Part shown: in pieces, positions 8,592 through 17,614 of the stretch | Layout of the letters: the number at the start of each line of letters is the position of its first letter | How positions within the stretch are numbered: the first letter of the stretch is position 1 | From: CBDCZI01 sp965224495 | GTDB lineage: Bacteria; Bacteroidota; Bacteroidia; Cytophagales; JAAEPT01 | Assembly: GCA_965224495.1 (NCBI GenBank) | Contig: CBDCZI010000022.1 | Span: 100,733 to 164,732, forward strand | DNA: 64,000 bases | Direction: 5' to 3' | Notes under the pieces: generated by a model | What the model was told of the DNA's origin: nothing | The model's database searches: none | What the model saw: the letters and a program-made list of their open reading frames with translations, nothing else | Made by a program: the position numbers and the translations under genes

Positions 8592-8951
8592 AGTAGCTAG
8601 TTCTTTATGAAATAAATTTACGGATTATTCTTATCTAAAGTGCGTAAGTAATGGTTGTATTTTGAAAAATTAGAGTAACACACATACACCTTTACGCTGG
8701 TAAGTCAGATTTAAAAGAAAACTACAAAGGAGTAAAAATAACATTTAACAGTTTATCAAGAATTCTCTGGAGATATGAATATTCCTTGTTCGTTTTCTGA
8801 TGGGGAAATAAGACTACGGAAATAACTCTTTTTGCTATTTCTGAAAAACAATTAATAACAGTTTCCTGATTAAGTGAAAGAAATGAAGAAAAGTAACGAT
8901 ATTACCAACTCATAAAAAACATTGTCCGATTAATAAGGGACTAGGCCATTT
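8592..8951. other. Intergenic stretch without an intact gene
   Basis: About 360 bp between the DUF1697 gene and the small helical-protein gene. Short open stretches occur (for example around 8695-8800) but all stop soon and resemble nothing I know. The last 20 bases before the next gene belong to the duplicated segment described at 28046-28140. Confidence 0.4.
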
Positions 8952-8972
8952 GTTGTTGGCAACTTAGAAGAA

Positions 8973-9479
8973 ATGACTAAACTAGAAACACGTCTTATAC
9001 CCTCGTCTAAAGAAAACACATTACAAATCGCTTTAGACTGTATTTCCGACAATCGATTATTGGAAGAATTACTCATTATTGCGTTTTCTGATAAAAAGGT
9101 GGTTTCGTGGCATGCCTGTTGGGTAATTGAATACATAGCACAGCGCAACACATCTATTTTGGTTAAACACACTAATTTATTAATCCAAAAGCTACTTATT
9201 CTTCAACATCCCAGTCAAATTAGAGCAATATTTGGAACAGTTTCTATCCTCTCCTTTGATTGTGAACAACACTTAGAGTTATTAGATTTCTGTATTGAAA
9301 AATTAACTAATGAGAAATCTCCACACAACGAAAAATCACGAGCCTTAATCGTCTTAGAAAAGTTTATTCGTTTTGAGCCCGATTTGAAAAATGAGCTTTT
9401 TCCTATTATCGAGCAAACGATTGTATTTACTAAGACGGCACATTTTCGCAAACGGTTAAAAGCCTTTTTATCCTTATAA
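8973..9479 (+). CDS. Small alpha-helical protein, HEAT-like, unknown function
   Basis: A 168-residue protein that I do not recognise by name. It is rich in alternating leucine/isoleucine and charged residues and appears to consist of consecutive amphipathic helices: LQIALDCISDNRLLEELLIIAF, WHACWVIEYIA and LFPIIEQTIVFTKTAHFRKRL, resembling HEAT/ARM-type repeats. No catalytic motif, signal peptide or membrane helix is seen. It converges on the HNH gene across a shared terminator. Its first about 70 coding bases and about 20 upstream bases are duplicated, inverted, at 28046-28140. Confidence 0.65.
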   Translation: MTKLETRLIPSSKENTLQIALDCISDNRLLEELLIIAFSDKKVVSWHACWVIEYIAQRNTSILVKHTNLLIQKLLILQHPSQIRAIFGTVSILSFDCEQHLELLDFCIEKLTNEKSPHNEKSRALIVLEKFIRFEPDLKNELFPIIEQTIVFTKTAHFRKRLKAFLSL

Positions 9480-9520
9480 CACAAAAAAAGCCACGAATTA
9501 ACTTCGTAGCTTTTTTTGTG
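9480..9520. terminator. Bidirectional terminator
   Basis: A7GC then CACGAA, a 5-nt loop, TTCGTAG and CT7 form an imperfect hairpin flanked by A and T runs between two convergent genes. It can serve both strands. Confidence 0.8.
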
Positions 9521-9536
9521 TTGTAATTAATATCTT

Positions 9537-10106
9537 TTAGATTTTAACGTGTCCCCAATTACTCCCGTTTTTAATTCGGTATAGTTGCATTTCAGAAATG
9601 TTATATTTTTCTGCTAACGCTTTAAATCTAATCGTTCTCTTTGGATCAGCAATGACTTTTTTGATTTCCACCACTTGATCGAAATGTAATTTTCGACCTT
9701 GAATAGTAATCCTGTTTTTTCTCTTTAGAATTCCTTCCAAATGAAAAGGACTCTTTACTTGATGAATTTCCTTCTCTCTTTTTGTCGCCCACGTCAAGTT
9801 CTCCAACTCGTTATTCATTTTCATGTGATCTAAATGAAGAACAATTTTATGTTTATCACTTGGCTTTGGTAAAAACAACTGAGCCATCAAACGATGAATA
9901 TAAAACAAACGTTTTGTACCATCTTTTAAACGCATTCTTATCGCAGGGTAACCTACCGTTATTGCCCCTTTAAGGATTTTCCCTTCTTCTAATTTCTTTT
10001 TATAGCTAGCAATTCTTCCTTTAGAAGAAACAGCATATTTACCTTTAAGTTTACCTTCGGCTTCTTCAAAAACCTTCCACTCTTCGTTTGGTAATACTTT
10101 AATCAT
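9537..10106 (-). CDS. NUMOD4-HNH endonuclease-like protein
   Basis: A 189-residue protein with the layout of small homing-type nucleases. A NUMOD4 motif is visible from W10 to about residue 34 (EEWKVFEE, then GKYAVSSKGRIAS), followed by an HNH region with IHRLMAQLFLP (70-80), HLDH (91-94), N98/N99 and NLTWATKRE (103-111). The C-terminus (about 162-185) looks like a helix-turn-helix ending in YRIKNGSNW. Such genes are often in phages and introns, but this one is free-standing between housekeeping genes with no visible host element. The nuclease activity is inferred from the motif only; it might be a domesticated DNA-binding protein. Confidence 0.75.
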   Translation of the reverse strand: MIKVLPNEEWKVFEEAEGKLKGKYAVSSKGRIASYKKKLEEGKILKGAITVGYPAIRMRLKDGTKRLFYIHRLMAQLFLPKPSDKHKIVLHLDHMKMNNELENLTWATKREKEIHQVKSPFHLEGILKRKNRITIQGRKLHFDQVVEIKKVIADPKRTIRFKALAEKYNISEMQLYRIKNGSNWGHVKI

Positions 10107-10140
10107 AATAAATGGTGTTAATCTTTCAAAAACTATAACA

Positions 10141-10148
10141 CAAAGATA
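10141..10148 (-). promoter_or_regulatory. Putative -7 box of the HNH gene
   Basis: On the minus strand this reads TATCTTTG, an exact TAnnTTTG match about 35 bp upstream of the ATG at 10106. No TTTG is found at the expected upstream distance. Confidence 0.45.
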
Positions 10149-10290
10149 CGTTCAATATTGAGTGTGCCTTTATTAGACATTTGATAGACGTGTTCTTTTA
10201 GATGAATAGCATTGTTTTTTAGATGAAAAACACAATCTTGTAACAACACGAAGTTAAATAGCTCGTACATAGCTGAAAAAAATAAGCAAA

Positions 10291-10323
10291 AAAAACCACC
10301 AACCTTTTTAAGGCTGGTGGTTT
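10291..10323 (-). terminator. Terminator of lpdA
   Basis: AACCACCAACCTT (10294-10306) pairs with AAGGCTGGTGGTT (10310-10322) with one internal mismatch. On the minus strand the hairpin is followed by a T run, 20 bp after the lpdA stop. Confidence 0.85.
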
Positions 10324-10344
10324 AGTTACTTTAGTAAGCTTATC

Positions 10345-11739
10345 TTACAAGTGAATCACTTCACCGTAAGCAGCAGCTGCTGCTTCCATTACCGCTTCCG
10401 ACATCGTTGGGTGTGGGTGAACAGATTTGATGATTTCGTGACCTGTTGTTTCTAAGTTTCTAGCTACAACAACTTCAGCAATCATATCCGTTACGCCTGC
10501 TCCAATCATGTGAGCACCTAACCATTCACCATATTTGGCGTCAAAGATAACTTTTACAAATCCTTCTTTCACTCCTCCCGCTGCAGCTTTACCTGATGCG
10601 GAGAAAGGGAATTTTCCTACTTTTATTTCGTAACCTGCATCTTTTGCTTGGGCTTCTGTCATCCCTACAGAGGCAATCTCTGGTGAACAATAAGTACACC
10701 CTGGTATATTTTCGTAGTTCAATGGTTCAACGTCAATTCCTGCGATTTTTTCTACACAGATAATCCCTTCAGCCGAAGCAACGTGTGCCAATGCGGGTCC
10801 TTTTACAATATCTCCGATAGCGTAAACACCTGGTACATTTGTTTGGTAATAATCATCAACCAAAACACGCCCTTTGTCAGTCGCTACTCCTGCGTCTTCA
10901 AGTCCGATTCCTTCAATGTTTGTAGAAACCCCAACTGCCGAAAGAACAACATCACATTCAATGATCTCTTCTCCTTTCTTTGTCTTGATTTTTACTTTGT
11001 TTGTTTTTCCTGACGTATCCACGCTTTCTACAGCCGAATTTGTCATTATTTTAATCCCTTTTTTCTTAAATTCTTTTGCTAATGCTCTTGAGACATCGAT
11101 ATCTTCGTTAGGAACGATATTAGGCAAAAATTCTACAACTGTAACATCTGTTCCGATTGCATTGTAGTAGTAAGCAAACTCAACACCAATTGCTCCCGAA
11201 CCAACAATTACCATTTTCTTTGGTTGTTTATCTAAAACCAACGCTTCACGGTAACCAATGATTTTTTTACCATCTTGTGGCAAATTAGGTAATTCTCTTG
11301 AACGACCTCCTGTTGCAATAATGATATTTGTAGCAGAAACTTCAGTAGTTAATCCACTTTCGTCTGTTACTAAAAGTTTTTTTCCTTTGGCTAATTTAGC
11401 AAATCCTTTGATAAGGTCAATCTTGTTCTTTTTGAACAAAAACTGTATTCCTTTACTCATTCCGTCTGCGACACCACGACTTCTTTCTACTATTGCTTTG
11501 ATATCTGCATCAGCACTTTTTACCGTAATACCATAATCTTCGGCGTGTTGAATGTACTCAAATACTTGTGCACTTTTCAATAGTGCTTTTGTAGGAATAC
11601 ACCCCCAGTTTAAGCAAATACCACCTAATTCGGCTTTTTCAACAACAGCTACCTTTTTTCCCAATTGAGAAGCACGGATAGCGGCAACGTAACCACCTGG
11701 TCCACTACCAACAACTATTAAATCGTATTTAGATGCCAT
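10345..11739 (-). CDS. lpdA: Dihydrolipoyl dehydrogenase (E3)
   Basis: FAD-dependent E3 component shared by 2-oxoacid dehydrogenase complexes and glycine cleavage; it reoxidises dihydrolipoamide with NAD+. The FAD-binding GSGPGGYVAA (11-20), the redox disulfide in GGICLNWGCIPTK (C42 and C47), the NAD-binding VGSGAIGVEFAYYY, the second FAD motif YAIGDI and the C-terminal dimer-interface HPHPTMSE (H443, E448) are all present. At 464 residues it is full length. It is monocistronic, with no other complex subunit beside it, and is closed by its own terminator. Confidence 0.96.
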   Translation of the reverse strand: MASKYDLIVVGSGPGGYVAAIRASQLGKKVAVVEKAELGGICLNWGCIPTKALLKSAQVFEYIQHAEDYGITVKSADADIKAIVERSRGVADGMSKGIQFLFKKNKIDLIKGFAKLAKGKKLLVTDESGLTTEVSATNIIIATGGRSRELPNLPQDGKKIIGYREALVLDKQPKKMVIVGSGAIGVEFAYYYNAIGTDVTVVEFLPNIVPNEDIDVSRALAKEFKKKGIKIMTNSAVESVDTSGKTNKVKIKTKKGEEIIECDVVLSAVGVSTNIEGIGLEDAGVATDKGRVLVDDYYQTNVPGVYAIGDIVKGPALAHVASAEGIICVEKIAGIDVEPLNYENIPGCTYCSPEIASVGMTEAQAKDAGYEIKVGKFPFSASGKAAAGGVKEGFVKVIFDAKYGEWLGAHMIGAGVTDMIAEVVVARNLETTGHEIIKSVHPHPTMSEAVMEAAAAAYGEVIHL

Positions 11740-11774
11740 AATATATCTTTTTTATTCTATTCTAATTTAAGCCC

Positions 11775-11782
11775 CAAATATA
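11775..11782 (-). promoter_or_regulatory. Putative -7 box of lpdA
   Basis: Minus-strand TATATTTG matches TAnnTTTG exactly and lies about 36 bp upstream of the lpdA ATG. No clear TTTG lies 19-21 nt further upstream. Confidence 0.45.
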
Positions 11783-11958
11783 CGAAGAATTGTTTTTTTA
11801 TACTCGCCTATTTTCATATTTCATACTGTTATTCATCATATTTTTGGTTATTACCTAAGCTATAATCAATAGAGATTATCAAATAAAAGAGTTTACTGTT
11901 CTTGGTTGTCTCTTTGTGTTTCTCAGCGTTTTCATTCTTTTTTTCGTATCTTTATAAT

Positions 11959-12384
11959 GTGAAACAAGTATTTTCTATAGCCATCGCCTCTTTAGTGCTT
12001 TTTAGCAGTTTGGGTTTTTCTGTCGCTACGCATTATTGTGGAGGCAAAAAAATAATGTCCGAATTGGTATTGGCTGATGGTGATTTGAGCTGTGGGATGA
12101 TTGAAAAAACTTGTGCCACACCGTCTGAATATGGTTTTTCGTTCAATAAAGTTTGTTGTGAAAACGAATTAATAGCTGTTGATTTGGATGATGATTTCAA
12201 GTTAGATATCGCACAAGTTCACGATGCTACTGATTTTGTAATTGCTTTTGTTTACGTCTTTTTACTTCCAAATTTCACAACGTCAGCGACGAGTAATACG
12301 GTCGTTTATTCACCACCTCCACTGAAACAAAACAGACAAATCTTGTTTCAATCCTTCCTTTTATACGATAAGTTTTTGGCTTAA
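11959..12384 (+). CDS. HYC_CC_PP family small membrane/secreted protein
   Basis: A 141-residue protein starting at the GTG at 11959. The frame is open further upstream, but the N-terminal hydrophobic segment begins at VKQVFSIAIASLVLFSSLGFS, like a signal anchor. It has the three landmarks that give the Bacteroidota family its name: HYC at 25-27, CC at 66-67 and a PPP near 119-121. A second hydrophobic segment lies around 91-105. Paired cysteines and histidine suggest metal or redox binding in the periplasm, and it precedes a CusA-type metal efflux pump by about 100 bp. A role in metal handling is inferred from this neighbourhood. Confidence 0.75.
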   Translation: MKQVFSIAIASLVLFSSLGFSVATHYCGGKKIMSELVLADGDLSCGMIEKTCATPSEYGFSFNKVCCENELIAVDLDDDFKLDIAQVHDATDFVIAFVYVFLLPNFTTSATSNTVVYSPPPLKQNRQILFQSFLLYDKFLA

Positions 12385-12486
12385 ATAGACTTTTGTTTAC
12401 GGTAACGTTTACACAGTTTTATGTGCTTTTATTTTACGCTGTTTTACACGTAATCTCAAGCTATTTCCACTCACTTATCTATAAAA

Positions 12487-15400
12487 ATGTTAAATAAAAT
12501 CATTAAATACTTTCTTGACAACAAGCTCGTAACGGCTCTTGTTATCTTAACCGTTCTCGGTTGGGGAACTGTTACAGCTCCTTTTGGTTGGGATACAGGA
12601 CTTCCTTCTGATGCGGTGTCTGTTGATGCAATTCCTAATATTGGAGAAAATCAACAAATTATTTTTACCGAATGGAAAGGACGGTCTCCGCAAGATATTG
12701 ATGACCAAATCACTTATCCATTAACGACTTCTTTACTCGGTATTTCTGGCGTGAAATCTATTCGTAGTTCGTCACTTTTTGGGGTTTCGAGTATTTATAT
12801 CATATTCGAAGAGGATATTGAGTTTTATTGGTCACGTGTAAGAATTATTGAGAAATTAAATTCGTTACCAAAAAATCTTTTGCCTGATGGTGTACAACCA
12901 ACCTTAGGTCCTGATGCCACAGCACTTGGTCAAGTGTTTTGGTACACGATTGAAGGACGAAACCTAAAAGGTGAACCGACAGGTGGTTGGGATTTACACG
13001 AATTACGAAGCACACAAGATTTCTATGTTAAATACGCATTGAATGCCGTTCAAGGAGTTTCTGAAGTAGCGTCAATCGGTGGGTTTGTGAAAGAATACCA
13101 AATTGATATTGACCCTGACGCAATGAAAAATTATAACATTTCGTTAGAACAAATCTTACGAACCGTTCGAGAATCAAACAAAGACGTAGGTGCAAAAACG
13201 CTTGAAATTAATCAAGTCGAATATTTAGTTAGGGGACTGGGGAATATCAAATCAATCGAAGATTTGGGAAATGCAGTGGTTGCCGTTCAGGAAAACACAC
13301 CTGTTTACCTAAAAGACATTAGCCATATTTCGATGGGTCCCGCTACCCGAAGAGGTGTACTGGATAAAGGTGGTGCAGAGGTAGTTGGAGGTGTGGTCGT
13401 CGCTCGTTACGGGTCAAATCCGTTGGAGGTGATTACAGGTGTGAAAGAAAAAATCAAAGCTATTGCTTCAGGTTTACCTAAAAAAACGTTGGCTGATGGT
13501 ACAGAAAGTCAATTAAAGATTGTCCCTTTTTATGACCGTACACAACTTATTCATCAAACATTAGGCACATTAGAAGAGGCGTTATCTTTAGAAATGTTGA
13601 TTACTATTTTGGTGGTTATCTTGATGGTTTTGAATTTACGTGCATCACTACTTATCGCAAGTTTATTGCCCTTAGCAGTCTTGATGGTTTTTATTGCTAT
13701 GCGTTATTTTCATATCGACGCCAATATTGTGGCATTATCAGGGATTGCAATTGCTATCGGTACGATGGTCGATTTGGGGATTGTATTGTCCGAAAACATT
13801 CTTCGTCATTTGAAGGGTACGAAAAATACACAACCTATAAAAGACATTATTTACAAGGCTTCATCAGAAGTAAGTTCAGCGATAGTTACTGCGGTAGCGA
13901 CAACTATTGTTAGTTTTATTCCTGTTTTTATGATGGAAGGTGCAGAAGGAAAAATGTTTAGCCCTTTAGCTTTCACTAAAACATTTGCGTTGGTAGGAGC
14001 GTTGGTTGTTTCTTTATTTATTTTACCAACAATGGCTCAATGGCTTTTTGGAATTAATTTAAAAGGAAAAAAGACACACGTCTTAAAAAACAGTTTACTA
14101 CTTTTAATCGGTGGTTTTTCCTTTTTCTCGGGTTACTATTGGGCAAGTTTCACTTTGCTCGCTTTGAGCCTTTCGGAACTGTTACTTTCTTATTTTAGGG
14201 ATAAAATTCCTTCAACCAAATTCACTCAATTTATCACAGAACACTCGTCGGTAATTATTACAATTATAGCTGTAGTTTGGTTGCTAACAAAATATTGGAT
14301 GCCTTTGGGTGTTGGACAATCTTTCCCTCTTAACCTTACTTTTGTTACATTGGTTTTAGCCCTTATTTTAGGTGGTTTCCTTTTATTAGAACGGAGTTAT
14401 CAGACTATTCTTTCGTGGTGTTTGGCGAATAAAAAAACGTTTTTCATTCTTCCTATTACAGCTGTTTTGTTTGCTTTAACTACGTGGTTGGGCTTTGCAA
14501 ATACCTTTGGATTTATTGCTAAAGGCTTTGACAAATTGAATGTAAATATTCGTACAACAACTATTTGGTCGAGTTTGACACATACATTTACAGGTATAGA
14601 CAAAGAGTTTATGCCAACACTTGACGAGGGTAGTTTTTTACTTATGCCTACTTCGATGCCTCACGCAGGCATGTCTCAAAACAAACGTATTTTACAACAG
14701 TTAGATATGTTGGTTACGGCTATTCCTGAAGTCGAATTGGTTGTTGGGAAAATGGGACGTGCAGAAACGGCTCTTGACCCTGCACCTATCTCAATGTATG
14801 AAAATGTAATTAATTATAAACCTGAATATTTATTAAATAAAAAAGGGCATCGTCAACGTTTTAAAATCAATGCAAATGGTGATTACCGTTTGGTAAATAA
14901 CCAATTATTAGCAAAAAATAAGTCGTGGTATTTTGATGGCAAAGACACCGTAACCTTGAAACAAGACAATGCCTTTTTATCAACAATTAATACGTTGTTA
15001 ATGGAGAATGATAACGGTGATTATTTCCGTAATTGGCGACCACAAATAAAATCTACGGATGATATTTGGCAAGAAATTAGTCGTGTTACTCAGTTGGCAG
15101 GCGTTACGTCTGCACCCAAATTACAACCGATAGAAACTCGCTTAGTAATGCTACAAACAGGGATGCGTGCACCAATGGGTATCAAAGTCTATGGTTCGGA
15201 TTTACAATCTATCGAGGCATTTGGTCTTGAATTGGAACAGTTATTAAAGGAAGTACCTTCAATAAAAACAGATGCCGTATTTGCTGACCGAATTGTCGGA
15301 AAACCCTACGTTCATTTAACGATAGATAGAAATAAAATTGCTCGTTATGGTTTGAGTATCGAACAAGTACAGCGGACAATAGAAGTAGCTATTGGAGGAA

Positions 15401-16341
15401 AAGAATTGACAAAAACAGTAGAGGGAAGAGAACGTTTTTCGGTGCGGGTTCGCTACCCTCGTGAGTTGCGTGACAACCCCGACGTACTGGTGGATATCTC
15501 AATAACGACAGCTAATGGCACACAGGTTCCTTTGGGTGATTTAGTGAAAATTAGTTATACAAAAGGACCTCAAATGATAAAAAGTGAGAACACCTTTTTG
15601 GTTGGGTATGTTTTGTTTGATAAAAAAGAAAAGTATGCTGAAATGAAAGTGATTGAAGACGCTCAACAATTGATAGCATCAAAAATAGCTGACGGTGATT
15701 TGGTTATTCCTTCGGGAATTAGCTACAAGTTTTCGGGGAATTACGAAAACCAAGTCCGTGCAGAAAAACGGTTGCTCTTAATTATTCCTTTAGTATTAGT
15801 TATTATTCTCTTGATTTTATATTTCGAATTTCGCTCAATAAGTGTGGCTCTGATGGTCTTTTCGGGTATTGCTATGGCGTTTAGTGGTGCGTTTATCTTG
15901 CTTTGGCTTTATGGACAGACGTGGTTTTTCGATTTTTCCTTTTTCAGTACAAATATGAGAGATTTATTTCAACTAAAAACCATAAACTTAAGTGTTGCTG
16001 TTTGGGTCGGGTTCATTGCCTTGTTTGGCATCGCTACCGACGACGGTGTGCTTATTGGAACTTACCTCACTCAAAGTATTAAAGTCAAGAAACCGCAGTC
16101 TGTTGCGGAGGTACGGAAAGCAGTAATTGATGCAGGCTCGAAAAGAATAAAACCTGCTATTATGACCTCTGCGACTACCATTATCGCTTTATTGCCCGTC
16201 CTGACTTCTACAGGAAGAGGTGCGGATATTATGATTCCGATGGCTATTCCTGCTTTTGGGGGAATGTTAGTAGCCTCTATCACTTACTTTATTGTTCCTG
16301 TACTTTTCGCTTTGCGTGAAGAAAGGAAACTAAAAAAATAA
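12487..16341 (+). CDS. CusA/CzcA family heavy-metal RND efflux pump
   Basis: Inner-membrane proton-driven exporter of 1284 residues that, with an adaptor and an outer-membrane channel, exports metal ions (copper/silver or another). RND motifs are visible: the N-terminal helix, PNIGENQQIIFTEWKGRSP, VALSGIAIAIGTMVDLGIVL with the intramembrane aspartate, and the C-half FGIATDDGVLIGTYL. Porter segments include EFMPTLDEGSFLLMPTSMPH and KMGRAETALDPAPISMYENV, where clustered methionines resemble the CusA metal site. It is about 240 residues longer than E. coli CusA; the extra sequence around residues 530-690 adds hydrophobic helices. The outer-membrane channel gene begins 1 bp after its stop. The metal is not certain. 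Confidence 0.93.
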   Translation: MLNKIIKYFLDNKLVTALVILTVLGWGTVTAPFGWDTGLPSDAVSVDAIPNIGENQQIIFTEWKGRSPQDIDDQITYPLTTSLLGISGVKSIRSSSLFGVSSIYIIFEEDIEFYWSRVRIIEKLNSLPKNLLPDGVQPTLGPDATALGQVFWYTIEGRNLKGEPTGGWDLHELRSTQDFYVKYALNAVQGVSEVASIGGFVKEYQIDIDPDAMKNYNISLEQILRTVRESNKDVGAKTLEINQVEYLVRGLGNIKSIEDLGNAVVAVQENTPVYLKDISHISMGPATRRGVLDKGGAEVVGGVVVARYGSNPLEVITGVKEKIKAIASGLPKKTLADGTESQLKIVPFYDRTQLIHQTLGTLEEALSLEMLITILVVILMVLNLRASLLIASLLPLAVLMVFIAMRYFHIDANIVALSGIAIAIGTMVDLGIVLSENILRHLKGTKNTQPIKDIIYKASSEVSSAIVTAVATTIVSFIPVFMMEGAEGKMFSPLAFTKTFALVGALVVSLFILPTMAQWLFGINLKGKKTHVLKNSLLLLIGGFSFFSGYYWASFTLLALSLSELLLSYFRDKIPSTKFTQFITEHSSVIITIIAVVWLLTKYWMPLGVGQSFPLNLTFVTLVLALILGGFLLLERSYQTILSWCLANKKTFFILPITAVLFALTTWLGFANTFGFIAKGFDKLNVNIRTTTIWSSLTHTFTGIDKEFMPTLDEGSFLLMPTSMPHAGMSQNKRILQQLDMLVTAIPEVELVVGKMGRAETALDPAPISMYENVINYKPEYLLNKKGHRQRFKINANGDYRLVNNQLLAKNKSWYFDGKDTVTLKQDNAFLSTINTLLMENDNGDYFRNWRPQIKSTDDIWQEISRVTQLAGVTSAPKLQPIETRLVMLQTGMRAPMGIKVYGSDLQSIEAFGLELEQLLKEVPSIKTDAVFADRIVGKPYVHLTIDRNKIARYGLSIEQVQRTIEVAIGGKELTKTVEGRERFSVRVRYPRELRDNPDVLVDISITTANGTQVPLGDLVKISYTKGPQMIKSENTFLVGYVLFDKKEKYAEMKVIEDAQQLIASKIADGDLVIPSGISYKFSGNYENQVRAEKRLLLIIPLVLVIILLILYFEFRSISVALMVFSGIAMAFSGAFILLWLYGQTWFFDFSFFSTNMRDLFQLKTINLSVAVWVGFIALFGIATDDGVLIGTYLTQSIKVKKPQSVAEVRKAVIDAGSKRIKPAIMTSATTIIALLPVLTSTGRGADIMIPMAIPAFGGMLVASITYFIVPVLFALREERKLKK

Positions 16342-16342
16342 T

Positions 16343-17608
16343 ATGTTATTCATTCATTCAACTAAAAATAAAAAACACTCGGCACAAAACGGAAGTATTC
16401 GTTTTGGCTACCTGTTATTGTTGTTACTTATAAGTACCTGTCAAATAAATGCTCAAACCTTGGCTGATTACCTCGTCGAAGCGAGTGAAAACAACCACGG
16501 ATTGAAAGCGAAATACACTGAATTTGAAGCGAGTTTACAGCAAGTAGCTCAAGTTGGTTCGTTGCCCAATCCTTCGTTAGCGTTTGGTTATTTTATCCGT
16601 CCGATAGAAACAAAAACGGGGCAACAACAAGCTAAAATATCTTTGAGTCAGCAATTTCCTTGGTTTGGCACATTAAAAGCTAAAAAGAACATTGCTACGT
16701 TGACTACCGAAGTGAAATTTCAAGTGTTTATTCATTCCAAAAACAGACTTTCATTACAAGTGAAAAACACTTATTACAGGCTGAATGAAGTACACCAGAA
16801 AATTGGTTTCCAAAAGAAAAACAAAGCCTTGCTTCATTCTTATAAAAAAATAGTAACACGGAATTTTTCTAATGGAAAAAGTACAATGATTGACGTACTC
16901 AGAATAGATTTATTACTTGATGAATCCTCTACCAATTTAACCGTATTGAAAGATGAAATCACAGCCTTAGAAATAAAGTTTAACCGTTTACTTTCTAGAA
17001 ACGACACGATGAAAGTTGTAATTAAAGAGCCGTTAAACCTACTCGATTTTGAATTTTCACAAGACAGTATTTCACAACACCCTTTAGTGAGTATGTTGTC
17101 AATCAAAGAAAAAATAAGTGTAGAAAAAGAACTTCTGGCAAAAAGACAAGGCTTACCAAGAGTGGGAGTTGGCTTAGACTATTTATTCATAAAAAAAGGG
17201 CAAACTACCCTGCCAAACGACGGTAGAGATGCGGTGATGCCTATGATTAATCTACAAATCCCTATTTTTAGAAAACAATACAAGAGTGCAAAAAAAGAGG
17301 CTCAAATCATGCAAACAAGCTATACGGAAGCCAAAATAGAACAAGAAAACGAATTGTATGCATTGTCTCAATTAGCCATTTTTAATTTGAAATCAAACAA
17401 ACAAAAAATAAAATTGTACGACAAACAAATCGAAAGTAGCAGACAAATCATCAGGCTACTTTATGCGAGTTATAAAAATTCAGGAAAGGATTTTGAAGAA
17501 GTATTACGGGCAGAACAAGTCGTACTAAAATTAAAAACACGAAAAGCTACGGCTTTAACAAACTACTATTTAGCACTCGCTCAAATCCATTATTTATCAG
17601 GAAAATAA
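16343..17608 (+). CDS. TolC/CusC-like outer-membrane efflux protein
   Basis: Outer-membrane channel of the metal-efflux tripartite pump, 421 residues. A signal peptide is visible (hydrophobic core at about 22-32, likely cleavage after INA near residue 37). The mature part has long coiled-coil helices and the SLPNPSLAFGYF and QFPWFGTLKAKK segments typical of the family (OEP fold, two repeats). It follows the cusA-like gene by 1 bp and precedes the adaptor by 6 bp, so translation is probably coupled. No lipobox is evident. Confidence 0.88.
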   Translation: MLFIHSTKNKKHSAQNGSIRFGYLLLLLLISTCQINAQTLADYLVEASENNHGLKAKYTEFEASLQQVAQVGSLPNPSLAFGYFIRPIETKTGQQQAKISLSQQFPWFGTLKAKKNIATLTTEVKFQVFIHSKNRLSLQVKNTYYRLNEVHQKIGFQKKNKALLHSYKKIVTRNFSNGKSTMIDVLRIDLLLDESSTNLTVLKDEITALEIKFNRLLSRNDTMKVVIKEPLNLLDFEFSQDSISQHPLVSMLSIKEKISVEKELLAKRQGLPRVGVGLDYLFIKKGQTTLPNDGRDAVMPMINLQIPIFRKQYKSAKKEAQIMQTSYTEAKIEQENELYALSQLAIFNLKSNKQKIKLYDKQIESSRQIIRLLYASYKNSGKDFEEVLRAEQVVLKLKTRKATALTNYYLALAQIHYLSGK

Positions 17609-17614
17609 ACAACA

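Noticed and set aside
8695..8830. Possible decayed coding region upstream of the gene at 8973
   Set aside because: The open stretches are short, in different frames, and resemble no protein I know; they do not match the surface-protein gene at 28109 either.
12398..12416. GTTTACGGTAACGTTTAC between the HYC_CC_PP gene and cusA, a possible operator
   Set aside because: Only a short direct/inverted pattern in AT-rich sequence, no second instance found; insufficient to call a site.
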